A stretch of 6,865 nt of DNA from Clostridiales bacterium. GTDB lineage: Bacteria; Bacillota; Clostridia; Christensenellales; JAISNN01. Positions 1-5,558 of the stretch are shown in pieces. The stretch spans positions 1 through 6,865 of the forward strand of contig JAITOQ010000249.1 in NCBI GenBank assembly GCA_031289865.1. Reading direction: 5' to 3'. The translations under genes were made by a program, and so were the position numbers. The notes below the pieces were generated by a model. The model did not search any database and was not told the origin of the DNA. It worked only from the letters and a program-made list of their open reading frames with translations. The first letter of the stretch is position 1, and the number at the start of each line of letters is the position of its first letter.

Positions 1-254
1 TCCAACGTGCAAACCGACTCAATCATACGATTATCCTCCCGTCGGTCAACGAGTATACGATAGGGCAGCTCATCATGTATTTTCAAATCGAAACCGCTTA
101 TCTCGGCACAATGCTCAACATCGACACATTTAATCAACCCGGTGTAGAAGAGGGCAAAAACGCGACTTACGCGCTGTTTGGTAGAAAGGGCTTCGAGGAA
201 AAACGTGCGGAGATTAAAAGCTCTCCGTCTAAGAAAAAGAAATTTATTATTTGA
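1..254 (+). CDS. pgi: glucose-6-phosphate isomerase, C-terminal part (5' end outside window)
   Basis: Interconverts glucose-6-phosphate and fructose-6-phosphate in the cytoplasm (glycolysis/gluconeogenesis). The reading frame starts at base 3 and gives 83 residues before TGA at 252-254. It contains the family's C-terminal block: NEYTIGQLIMYFQIETAYLG, then the NQPGVEEGKNATYAL segment with the conserved lysine (about residue 52 of the fragment) that corresponds to the active-site lysine of the family. The 'FNQPGVEEGK' form is typical of the roughly 450-residue isomerases of Firmicutes and Thermotogae. The protein ends in a lysine-rich tail (SPSKKKKFII). The next gene begins 8 bases after the stop, so the two are probably cotranscribed. 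Everything N-terminal is missing because of the window edge, not because of damage. Confidence 0.93.
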   Translation, partial: QRANRLNHTIILPSVNEYTIGQLIMYFQIETAYLGTMLNIDTFNQPGVEEGKNATYALFGRKGFEEKRAEIKSSPSKKKKFII

Positions 255-257
255 GGG
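253..257 (+). promoter_or_regulatory. ribosome binding site for the aspartate kinase gene
   Basis: GAGGG lies 5 bases before ATG at 263 and overlaps the TGA stop of the upstream isomerase gene. It favours ATG 263 over the in-frame TTG at 251 and GTG at 257, which have no suitably placed purine-rich tract. The overlap suggests translational coupling. Confidence 0.6.
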
Positions 258-262
258 TGACT

Positions 263-1573
263 ATGTTAAAGGTATGCAAGTTCGGCGGTACGTCTATGGC
301 TGACGCGGCGTCGATAAGGATTGTCGAGGATATTGTGCACGGCGACAAGTCGCGAAAATACGTCGTGGTTTCCGCTCCCGGTAAACGGTTTAAAGAGGAT
401 GAAAAAGTCACCGATCTCCTCTACAAGGCTTACGAGCTAAGGCGCGATGAAAAAGCCTTTTCGGAGGTTTTTAAAAAAATCGAGGAGCGTTTTGACGGGA
501 TTATAAGCGATCTCGGACTCTCGTTTTCGCTCAAAAAGGAATACGGCGAAATCCGTGATGAGATCAAAAAATCAACGTCCGCGGACTATGCGGCGTCACG
601 CGGCGAGTATCTTGCCGCGGTCGTATTGGCCGAATATCTCGGCTTTTCGTTCGTCGATACACGCGATATCGTCAAGTTTGACGAACGCAATATTTTTGAT
701 ATGCCCCTCACAGAAAAACGCACGGCGGCGGCACTCGCGGGAAAGGTCTATGCCGTGATTCCCGGCTTTTACGGTTCAAATCTTAAGGGCGACGTCGTGA
801 CCTTTTCACGCGGCGGGTCGGATATCACGGGTTCGATTGTCGCGGGCGCGGTAGACGCGGATTTGTACGAAAATTGGACGGACGTGGACGGCTTTTTGAC
901 AGCCGATCCGCGTGTCGTAAAAAACCCGAAGCTGATCGATAAGCTGTCGTACAAAGAATTGCGCGAGCTGTCGTACATGGGCGCGAGCGTCCTCCATCAC
1001 GAGGCGATTTTTCCCGTCAAAAGAGCGGGGATTCCGATCAACGTAAAAAACACGTTTGATAAAAAAAAGAACGGCACTCTTATTATGCCGTACGTCGATC
1101 TGCCGAAGAGCGACAAGACTATCACGGGTATTGCGGGTAAACGCGGATATTCGGTCATCAATATCGAAAAATCCATGTTAAATAACGAAATCGGCTTTGT
1201 GCGCAAGGTGCTTTCCGTTCTCGAAAAGCACGCTATTTCCTTCGAGCACATGCCGACGGGTATCGACACATTGAGTATCGTCGTCGCGGACAGCGAAATG
1301 AAGTCGCCGAGCGATTTGTTGTGTGAGATATCGAGCGAGGTCAGACCCGACGCAATCAATATTGTGAGCGGTTTGTCCTTGATTGCGGTAGTCGGTCACG
1401 GAATGCTAAAGCGGAAAGGTACGGCGGCAAAGGTTTGCTCCGCGCTTGCCGACAATGAAATCAATATCCGCATGATTGATCAAGGCGGCAGTGAGCTGAA
1501 TATCATCGTCGCGGTCGATACGAACGATTACGAAAAAGGTATCAACGCAATCTATAACGCGTTTTTTGAATAA
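263..1573 (+). CDS. lysC: aspartate kinase with two C-terminal ACT domains
   Basis: Phosphorylates L-aspartate with ATP to 4-phospho-aspartate, the first step to lysine, threonine, methionine and diaminopimelate. At 436 residues it has the length of a homo-oligomeric LysC/YclM-type enzyme with no fused homoserine dehydrogenase. Visible motifs: KFGGTS (residues 6-11) at the nucleotide-binding N-terminus, SRGEYLAA (112-119), the FSRGGSDITG kinase loop (181-190) and WTDVDGFLTADPR (205-217). GASVLHHEAIFPVK (240-253) closes the kinase domain. Two ACT domains follow at about 296-367 and 372-436 and are the likely site of amino-acid feedback inhibition; which amino acid cannot be read from sequence. 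ATG 263 is chosen because GAGGG sits just upstream; a TTG at 251 would add only four residues. The symbol lysC is the generic one; the Bacillus paralogue name thrD/yclM is possible. No clear terminator follows. Confidence 0.95.
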   Translation: MLKVCKFGGTSMADAASIRIVEDIVHGDKSRKYVVVSAPGKRFKEDEKVTDLLYKAYELRRDEKAFSEVFKKIEERFDGIISDLGLSFSLKKEYGEIRDEIKKSTSADYAASRGEYLAAVVLAEYLGFSFVDTRDIVKFDERNIFDMPLTEKRTAAALAGKVYAVIPGFYGSNLKGDVVTFSRGGSDITGSIVAGAVDADLYENWTDVDGFLTADPRVVKNPKLIDKLSYKELRELSYMGASVLHHEAIFPVKRAGIPINVKNTFDKKKNGTLIMPYVDLPKSDKTITGIAGKRGYSVINIEKSMLNNEIGFVRKVLSVLEKHAISFEHMPTGIDTLSIVVADSEMKSPSDLLCEISSEVRPDAINIVSGLSLIAVVGHGMLKRKGTAAKVCSALADNEINIRMIDQGGSELNIIVAVDTNDYEKGINAIYNAFFE

Positions 1574-1640
1574 AGCGTAATCAACAAAAAAAAGCGTGTG
1601 TCCTTTGCTGTAGAATACGGTAGATAACGAATAAAAAGCA

Positions 1641-1674
1641 GGTGTCATCTTGAGCGAAGCGAAAGATCTAAAAC
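1641..1674 (+). repeat. dispersed repeat, copy A (overlaps methyltransferase start)
   Basis: A 34-base element beginning GGTGTCAT and ending GATCTAAAAC. It shares both ends and the GCGAA core with copy B at 3071-3103, and its left half with the hairpin at 5395-5428. It supplies the only in-frame start codon (TTG 1650) of the following gene and encodes that protein's first residues. It resembles the short palindromic intergenic repeats with a GAGCGAAGCGAA core seen in many bacterial genomes; that comparison is from memory. Confidence 0.6.
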
Positions 1675-1955
1675 GTCAAGCGAATAATCTTACCGAACTC
1701 TCCATAGTCGATATCGGCTGTAATTTAGAGGGCGTTGCGCGGAGCGGCGACCGCGTGGTCTTCGTTCCGTTTTGCGACGAAGGCGAACGCATAAATGCGC
1801 GCATCACTCACACGGGTAAGAGCTGTCTTTTCGCCGAATGCACGGAGGTTTTGACTCCGTCGGCTTTCCGCGTCAAGCCGCCTTGTATTCACTTTATGAA
1901 ATGCGGCGGTTGCGTCGCGCAGCATTTAAGCCGCGAAAGACAGTTGTCGCACTAA
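1650..1955 (+). CDS. RlmD-family methyltransferase, N-terminal fragment (TRAM domain and iron-sulfur cysteines)
   Basis: This 101-residue open part holds a TRAM-like RNA-binding domain (about residues 14-70, with LSIVDIGCNLEGVARSGD) and three of the four cluster cysteines: C79, C85 and C88 in C-x5-CGGC. The same spacing occurs in E. coli RumA (C81, C87, C90). TTG 1650 is the only possible start, because an in-frame TAA lies at 1632-1634. AGGTG at 1640-1644 is a weak ribosome binding site. Alone the fragment has no methyltransferase domain, so if the TAA is real it should be inactive. Confidence 0.7.
   Translation: MSEAKDLKRQANNLTELSIVDIGCNLEGVARSGDRVVFVPFCDEGERINARITHTGKSCLFAECTEVLTPSAFRVKPPCIHFMKCGGCVAQHLSRERQLSH
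1953..1955 (+). other. premature in-frame TAA inside the RlmD-family gene
   Basis: TAA sits between the QLSH and ERILKTTFEKFF coding segments, with conserved family sequence in the same frame on both sides. TAA is the normal terminator of the neighbouring genes (aspartate kinase, ttdA, ttdB, spoVAC), so a reassigned codon is very unlikely. No selenocysteine- or pyrrolysine-type signal is expected at TAA. Confidence 0.85.
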
Positions 1956-2063
1956 GAAAGGATACTAAAAACCACCTTTGAAAAGTTTTTTCAAGGCGAG
2001 TCCATACCGTTTTTTCCGATACGTTACGGCGCAAAGGAATACGGATACCGAAACAAATTACAA

Positions 2064-3020
2064 ATGCCGATTTCGGAGCGGAACGGACGGCTTATCGTCG
2101 GTTTTTATGAAAAGGATTCGCATTCGCCCGTAAATATGACGCGCTGTCTTTTGCACGGCGAATGGGCGGACGCGGTGATAAAGGCGGTGCGCGATTACGC
2201 GGAGTTTTGCGGGGTTTCGGCGTACGACGAGAGGACGGGCAAGGGGATTTTAAGACATCTCGTGGCGCGGAATATCGACGGACACATTGCGGTGACGGTT
2301 GTCATAAACGCGCAAAACCTCCCGAAGTATTCCGAGTTAGTGCGTTTTATAGAATACTCTATCAAGGATTTTTCGTTACATATTTCCGTAAACACCAAAA
2401 ATACAAACGTGATTTTGGGCGACACTATACGGACTCTGTACGGAGATCCGCGTGCCGTCTACACCGCCGAAGGTATTCGCGCATCGGTTTCGCCGCTCTC
2501 GTTTTTGCAAGTCAACGACGAGGTGAGGAGCATGATTTACCGCGAGGTATCGGGTCTGACAAAGGGTGCGGAAATCATAATCGACGCGTATTCGGGGAGC
2601 GGACTTATGACCGCGCTTTTGTCCCGAAACGCGGTGAAAGCTTACGGTATAGAACTCGTTTCCGACGCGGTTTCCGACGCGGAACGGCTCATGAAAGACA
2701 ACGGGATTTCAAACGTCGAAAACCTCTGCGGCGACGCGGCAAAGCTCCTGCCGCCGCTCATAAAAAACCTTGCGGACAAAAAAATCACGGTCGTACTCGA
2801 CCCGCCTCGCAAAGGCTGTGAAATAGCTGTAATCGACGCGCTAAAGCTCGCGCTCCCCGAAAAAATCGTCTATATTTCATGTAATCCCGCAACGCTTGCG
2901 CGTGACATTTCTCTCCTAAAGGAACGCTACACCATCGTTTCGGTCACTCCTTACGACATGTTTCCCAATACAAAACATATAGAAACGGTGGCGTGTTTGA
3001 AGTTGAAAATTGAGAGTTAA
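2064..3020 (+). CDS. RlmD-family methyltransferase, C-terminal catalytic fragment
   Basis: This 318-residue open part carries the rest of the enzyme. C28 (NMTRCLLHG) is the fourth cluster cysteine, equal to codon 166 of the joined frame (C162 in E. coli). It also has the substrate-contact SPLSFLQVN (143-151), SAM-binding motif I DAYSGSG (174-180), DPPRKG (246-251), the nucleophile C273 in ISCNPATLARD, and the general-base glutamate E307 in HIETVACL. The methyltransferase core is therefore complete. ATG 2064 is only the first ATG after the premature stop; no ribosome binding site precedes it, so independent translation is doubtful. Confidence 0.75.
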   Translation: MPISERNGRLIVGFYEKDSHSPVNMTRCLLHGEWADAVIKAVRDYAEFCGVSAYDERTGKGILRHLVARNIDGHIAVTVVINAQNLPKYSELVRFIEYSIKDFSLHISVNTKNTNVILGDTIRTLYGDPRAVYTAEGIRASVSPLSFLQVNDEVRSMIYREVSGLTKGAEIIIDAYSGSGLMTALLSRNAVKAYGIELVSDAVSDAERLMKDNGISNVENLCGDAAKLLPPLIKNLADKKITVVLDPPRKGCEIAVIDALKLALPEKIVYISCNPATLARDISLLKERYTIVSVTPYDMFPNTKHIETVACLKLKIES

Positions 3021-3033
3021 AAGTTGAAAATTG
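3000..3033 (+). repeat. 13-base direct repeat at the 3' end of the methyltransferase gene
   Basis: AAGTTGAAAATTG occurs at 3000-3012 and again at 3021-3033, separated by 8 bases that include the TAA stop. The first copy encodes the last residues of the methyltransferase (LKLKIES). Confidence 0.75.
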
Positions 3034-3070
3034 CGGAGTCTAAGTCTATGTCACACGCATTCGTCAAGCG

Positions 3071-3103
3071 GGTGTCATTCTGGGCTTGCGAAGAATCTAA
3101 AAC
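3071..3103 (+). repeat. dispersed repeat, copy B (upstream of ttdA)
   Basis: A 33-base element beginning GGTGTCAT and ending GAATCTAAAAC, similar to copy A at 1641-1674 over its whole length. The ttdA frame stays open through it and would read VSFWACEESKT, which has no counterpart in E. coli TtdA. This is a reason to place the real ttdA start downstream of it. Confidence 0.6.
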
Positions 3104-3123
3104 AATTTCTCCGAATTCGCAAA

Positions 3124-3130
3124 AAAGGAT
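3124..3130 (+). promoter_or_regulatory. ribosome binding site supporting TTG 3138 as ttdA start
   Basis: AAAGGAT ends 7 bases before TTG 3138. The other in-frame candidates are TTG 3024, inside a direct repeat, and ATG 3048, preceded by GGAG at 3035-3038. Both would make the protein begin with translated repeat sequence. Confidence 0.55.
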
Positions 3131-3137
3131 AAAAAAA

Positions 3138-4028
3138 TTGAAAAACTCCTCACCGGACCAACCGCGTCAAAAGCTGTCCGACGCAATATACCGCTTGATT
3201 TACGACTCCTCGATAAATTTGCCGACGGACGTCTATTCCGCGTTAAAGGAATTGGAAAAAAACGAAACCTCCGCGCTTGCAAAGGAGCTGTACGGGTCGA
3301 TTTTTGACAACGTAAAAAGAGCGAAAGAAATGAACCGTCCGATTTGTCAAGACACGGGCGCGCTGCAATTTTTCATAAAGGCGGGGACAAAATTTCCGTA
3401 TCTTGACGACGTGGAGGACGCTATAAAAGCCGCGGTTAGGCGCGCCACAAAGGAGATTCCGATCAGACCCAACGTCGTCGAAACCTTTGAGGAACGCAAT
3501 ACGGGCGACAATATCGGGACGCGTGCGCCGTGGATGGAGTGGGAAATTGTCCCCGCGTCAAGCGACCTCACGGTAGGGGTCTACATGGCGGGCGGCGGTT
3601 GTTCGCTTGCGGGTAGGTCAAAGGTGTTAATGCCGCTCGAAGGGTATGCGGGGGTTGTAAAATTTGTCTTTGACACGATAGTCGAATGGGGGGTAAACGC
3701 TTGTCCTCCGCTAATCGTCGGGATAGGGATAGGGACTTGTGCGCCGACGGCGGCGGCTCTCTCCAAAAAAGCCCTCTTGCGCCCTCTCGGAACTTCTAAC
3801 CCAAATCCAAAAGCGCGTGACATGGAAGAGCGTATAAAAAAAGGTCTCAACGACATAGGGATCGGACCGCTCGGCATGTCGGGAAATTCAAGCGTGACGG
3901 GCGTCAATATCGAATACGCCGCCCACCACCCCGCAACTATTGCGGTCGGTCTAAGCGTCGGCTGTTGGGCAACCCGCCGCGGCTCCGTTACGTTGGATAG
4001 AAATGTGGATGTCAAAGGAGAAAAATAA
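3138..4028 (+). CDS. ttdA: L(+)-tartrate dehydratase alpha subunit (class I fumarase superfamily)
   Basis: Catalytic [4Fe-4S] subunit of a two-subunit hydro-lyase. E. coli TtdAB converts L(+)-tartrate to oxaloacetate and water, while the wider family includes fumarases. The frame from TTG 3138 gives 296 residues (E. coli TtdA about 303). Three cysteines sit where cluster ligands are expected: C70 in RPICQDTG, C189 in NACPP and C276 in GCWATRRG. The blocks ERNTGDNIG, VYMAGGGCSLAGRSKVLMP (149-166), EGYAGVVKFVF and GNSSVTGVNIEYAA look specifically like TtdA; typical fumarase alpha chains have a GSEN motif in the glycine-rich region instead. ttdB follows after two bases. The reading frame stays open upstream to 3024, so a longer annotated start is possible but unlikely. 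In a bacterium with no other fumarase this pair could act on fumarate/malate, so the substrate is inferred. An oxygen-sensitive cluster would suit an anaerobe. Confidence 0.88.
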   Translation: MKNSSPDQPRQKLSDAIYRLIYDSSINLPTDVYSALKELEKNETSALAKELYGSIFDNVKRAKEMNRPICQDTGALQFFIKAGTKFPYLDDVEDAIKAAVRRATKEIPIRPNVVETFEERNTGDNIGTRAPWMEWEIVPASSDLTVGVYMAGGGCSLAGRSKVLMPLEGYAGVVKFVFDTIVEWGVNACPPLIVGIGIGTCAPTAAALSKKALLRPLGTSNPNPKARDMEERIKKGLNDIGIGPLGMSGNSSVTGVNIEYAAHHPATIAVGLSVGCWATRRGSVTLDRNVDVKGEK

Positions 4029-4030
4029 GC

Positions 4031-4642
4031 ATGAAAAAAATCTTGACGACGCCGATAAGCGACGGGGATATTGCGAATATAAAAACGGGCGACATCATAT
4101 ATTTAAGCGGTGTCGTCGGTACGGCGCGTGACGACGGGCATAGGCGCGTGGTAGAGGGGAATCGTTTGCCCGCGTTTGACCTAAAAGGCGCGGCGGTCAT
4201 GCATGTCGGACCTATCGTCGCGGGCGACAGTGAGCACGGCTATGAAATCATTGCGGCGGGTCCGACGACAAGTCGGAGAATGGAAGTCTACGAAAAAGAA
4301 TTTATCCAAAAAACGGGAGTAAAGCTGATTATAGGAAAGGGCGGCATGGGGCAAAAGACCGCGGACGCTTGCAAGACCTACAAAGCTCTCCATTGTGTAT
4401 TCCCCGGTGGTTGTGCGGTGACAGCCGCCGCCGCCGTCGAAAAGGTGTTGGGCGTAGAGTGGGAGGATTTCGGAATGCCGGAGGCGTTTTGGATATTGCA
4501 AGTCAAGGAATTCGGTCCACTCATAGTTTCTATAGACACTCGCGGCGACAATCTCTTTGCACATAACAACGCGGTCTTTCAAGAGCGAAAGGACGCCGCC
4601 ATCGCGGAAATCATCAAACACGTTGATTTCTCACATCGTTAA
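4031..4642 (+). CDS. ttdB: L(+)-tartrate dehydratase beta subunit
   Basis: Partner of the preceding subunit. It is 203 residues long, against about 201 for E. coli TtdB, and similar from end to end: MKKILTTPI at the start, GDIIYLSG (20-27), the ARDDGHRR segment (32-39) with its conserved histidine, HVGPIV (58-63), GPTTSRRM (77-84), GVKLIIGKGGMG (96-107), FPGGCAV (124-130), FGMPEAFW (147-154) and VKEFGPLIVSIDTRG (158-172). This swivelling beta domain completes the active site next to the alpha-subunit iron-sulfur cluster. AAAGGAG at 4014-4020, inside the end of ttdA, serves as ribosome binding site, and the gap between genes is two bases, so the pair is almost certainly coexpressed. As with ttdA, fumarate hydratase is the main alternative annotation. 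No tartrate transporter or LysR-type regulator such as E. coli TtdT or TtdR is nearby. Confidence 0.9.
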   Translation: MKKILTTPISDGDIANIKTGDIIYLSGVVGTARDDGHRRVVEGNRLPAFDLKGAAVMHVGPIVAGDSEHGYEIIAAGPTTSRRMEVYEKEFIQKTGVKLIIGKGGMGQKTADACKTYKALHCVFPGGCAVTAAAAVEKVLGVEWEDFGMPEAFWILQVKEFGPLIVSIDTRGDNLFAHNNAVFQERKDAAIAEIIKHVDFSHR

Positions 4643-4647
4643 AAAAC

Positions 4648-4713
4648 GCAGAATGTAGAATACTATGCGGAGTAGAGTATTCTATAAAACCCCCATAAAA
4701 CAGAATACTATGC
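4648..4713 (+). repeat. intergenic repeat cluster with perfect 9-bp inverted repeat
   Basis: Two heptamers GCAGAAT and GTAGAAT stand in tandem at 4648-4661. TAGAATACT (4656-4664) and AGTATTCTA (4676-4684) form a perfect 9-bp stem with an 11-base loop. AGAATACTATGC occurs twice, at 4657-4668 and 4702-4713. The stem is AT-rich and no T-run follows, so it is a weak candidate for a terminator after ttdB. No other promoter or gene was found in the 101-base gap. Confidence 0.7.
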
Positions 4714-4743
4714 ACGGAAAACAATAATGTAAGGGTCGAATTT

Positions 4744-5367
4744 ATGATCTTTTTATATCATATCATAGCACTTATCTATATCGCGTTTTGCAAGCCGCTT
4801 TTTACGACGTTTTTTTACCGTTTGCTCGGCGCGAAGCATTTTCGGTATCGGTTGTCCTTAGCGTGGTCTTATTTTAACCCCTTAGGCGCGGCTCTTTTTC
4901 TCGTTCGCGGTTACGGGTTTGACGATTTTTCCCGAAAATTCGCTTTGATTGAAAAGGACTTCAACAAAAAATATAAATTTATTCTCGCGCTTTTAGGCGG
5001 GCTGTTCTTTTACGCGCTGTCCGCATTTTTGTTTTTTTCTCTTCAATTTTTCATCAAGAGCGGAGGCGCGCACGACTTGTTTTACGCGCTGTTTTCCGCG
5101 AGTGCATTGAGCTTTGCACTCAACCTTTTGCCCTTGCCAAACCTCGAAATTTTCACCGCGCTTCGGCGGCTTTTCCCAAAAAACCGTACGCTCCGCGCCC
5201 TAAACGACGGCGGGAAAATCTTTCTCTATACGCTTGCGCTTTGTTCGTTTGCGACGCTGTTTTTTAAAAACGGAAGTTACTATGACGCGTTGAGTATCAT
5301 TGTCCGCGCCATAAAAGATTTTATCTTTATTCCGTTGGAATTGTTGTATAAAATAGGTAATAAGTAA
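4744..5367 (+). CDS. multi-pass membrane protein resembling an M50 (site-2 protease) fold without the active site
   Basis: A 207-residue hydrophobic protein with likely membrane segments near 3-24, 79-104, 112-131, 157-174 and 184-202. I do not recognise it as a named protein. Two blocks resemble bacterial site-2 proteases: FNPLGAALFLVRGYGF (44-59), like the DPLGxLL...GFGW block, and LNLLPLPNLEIFTALRRLFP (126-145), like NLLPIPPLDGxxIL. In a true M50 enzyme an HExxH zinc motif lies about 30 residues before the first block; here the aligned stretch is CKPLF (16-20). The usual PLDG aspartate region reads NLEI (E135). If the homology is right, the protein is a non-catalytic relative, perhaps binding or sequestering a membrane protein; this is inference. 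AAGGG (4731-4735) lies 8 bases before the ATG. GYAGAAT repeats flank the gene and a terminator follows, so it may be a single-gene unit. Confidence 0.7.
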   Translation: MIFLYHIIALIYIAFCKPLFTTFFYRLLGAKHFRYRLSLAWSYFNPLGAALFLVRGYGFDDFSRKFALIEKDFNKKYKFILALLGGLFFYALSAFLFFSLQFFIKSGGAHDLFYALFSASALSFALNLLPLPNLEIFTALRRLFPKNRTLRALNDGGKIFLYTLALCSFATLFFKNGSYYDALSIIVRAIKDFIFIPLELLYKIGNK

Positions 5368-5379
5368 TAGGTAATAAGT
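5352..5379 (+). repeat. 14-bp tandem duplication across the stop codon of the membrane-protein gene
   Basis: AATAGGTAATAAGT occurs twice in direct succession, at 5352-5365 and 5366-5379. The TAA stop (5365-5367) spans the junction, so the last residues (IGNK) are encoded by repeat sequence. Confidence 0.8.
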
Positions 5380-5381
5380 AA

Positions 5382-5444
5382 GGATAAAAAGGTAGGTGTC
5401 GTTCCGAGCGAAAGCGAAGAATGACACCCGTCTTTTTTTTATCC
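5382..5444 (+). terminator. rho-independent terminator built from repeat copy C
   Basis: GGTGTCGTTC (5395-5404) pairs with GAATGACACC (5419-5428), giving ten pairs including one G-U, and a run of eight T follows at 5433-5440. Outside this, GGATAAAAA (5382-5390) is the exact reverse complement of TTTTTATCC (5436-5444), so the palindrome extends to both sides and could also work in the other direction. It separates the upstream membrane-protein gene from the sporulation operon. The inner arm shares its GGTGTC start and GAGCGAA-type core with repeat copy A. Confidence 0.8.
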
Positions 5445-5447
5445 GCC

Positions 5448-5475
5448 ATTCTGCATTTTGCATTCTGTATTCTGC
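5448..5475 (-). repeat. four tandem heptamers (GCAGAAT family, minus strand)
   Basis: On the + strand the units read ATTCTGC, ATTTTGC, ATTCTGT and ATTCTGC, an exact period of 7. The reverse complement GCAGAAT is the unit also found on the + strand at 4648-4661 and, singly as GTAGAAT, at 1610-1616. The rest of the gap to 5558 is AT-rich with an AGGG/CCCT inverted repeat and no gene that I can support. Confidence 0.75.
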
Positions 5476-5558
5476 ATTAATTTCCCTAAAGGGCGTATAA
5501 AAAATCCCTTGATTATCCACAATATAAGTACAAAACATTAAAAAGGATCGGTGGCTAT

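Larger units (their letters stand above)
1650..3020 (+). pseudogene. rlmD: 23S rRNA (uracil-5-)-methyltransferase, RlmD/RumA family, interrupted by one in-frame TAA
   Basis: The full frame is 456 sense or stop codons plus the terminal TAA, close to the 433-residue E. coli RlmD. It reads in one frame from TTG 1650 to the stop at 3018-3020 except for TAA at 1953-1955 (codon 102). The codons between that stop and ATG 2064 still encode family-like sequence (GAAKEYGYRNKLQ-type region, read here as YGAKEYGYRNKLQMP), so nothing is frameshifted or deleted. The stop falls in a helix where relatives usually have lysine (QLxxK), so one A-to-T change of AAA would explain it. Enzymes of this family use S-adenosylmethionine to make 5-methyluridine in 23S rRNA and carry a [4Fe-4S] cluster. 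All other key residues are present, which suggests either a very recent nonsense mutation or a base-call error. The final codons overlap a small direct repeat. Confidence 0.85.

Noticed and set aside
1953..1955. Stop-codon reassignment or programmed readthrough at TAA
   Set aside because: TAA ends most neighbouring genes and no recoding signal is evident; mutation or sequencing error is simpler.
2162..2821. 219-residue open frame on the + strand inside the methyltransferase gene
   Set aside because: It overlaps conserved RlmD motifs in another frame and its product is arginine-rich with no recognisable domain; this is a shadow frame.
3024..3137. Longer ttdA start at TTG 3024 or ATG 3048
   Set aside because: The added residues are translated direct repeat and dispersed repeat copy B, with no counterpart in TtdA; TTG 3138 has a well-placed AAAGGAT.
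3581..4015. 144-residue minus-strand frame opposite ttdA
   Set aside because: Lies entirely over conserved ttdA coding sequence; an antisense shadow with no known domain.
4656..4684. Terminator after ttdB
   Set aside because: The 9-bp stem is AT-rich and is followed by TAAAACCCCC rather than a T-run, so it is listed only as a repeat.
5495..5526. Possible sigma-G promoter upstream of spoVAC (GTATA ... CAATATA)
   Set aside because: The spacing is 20 bases, longer than the usual 17-18, and the -10-like element has a mismatch; too weak to annotate although a sigma-G promoter is expected in this gap.
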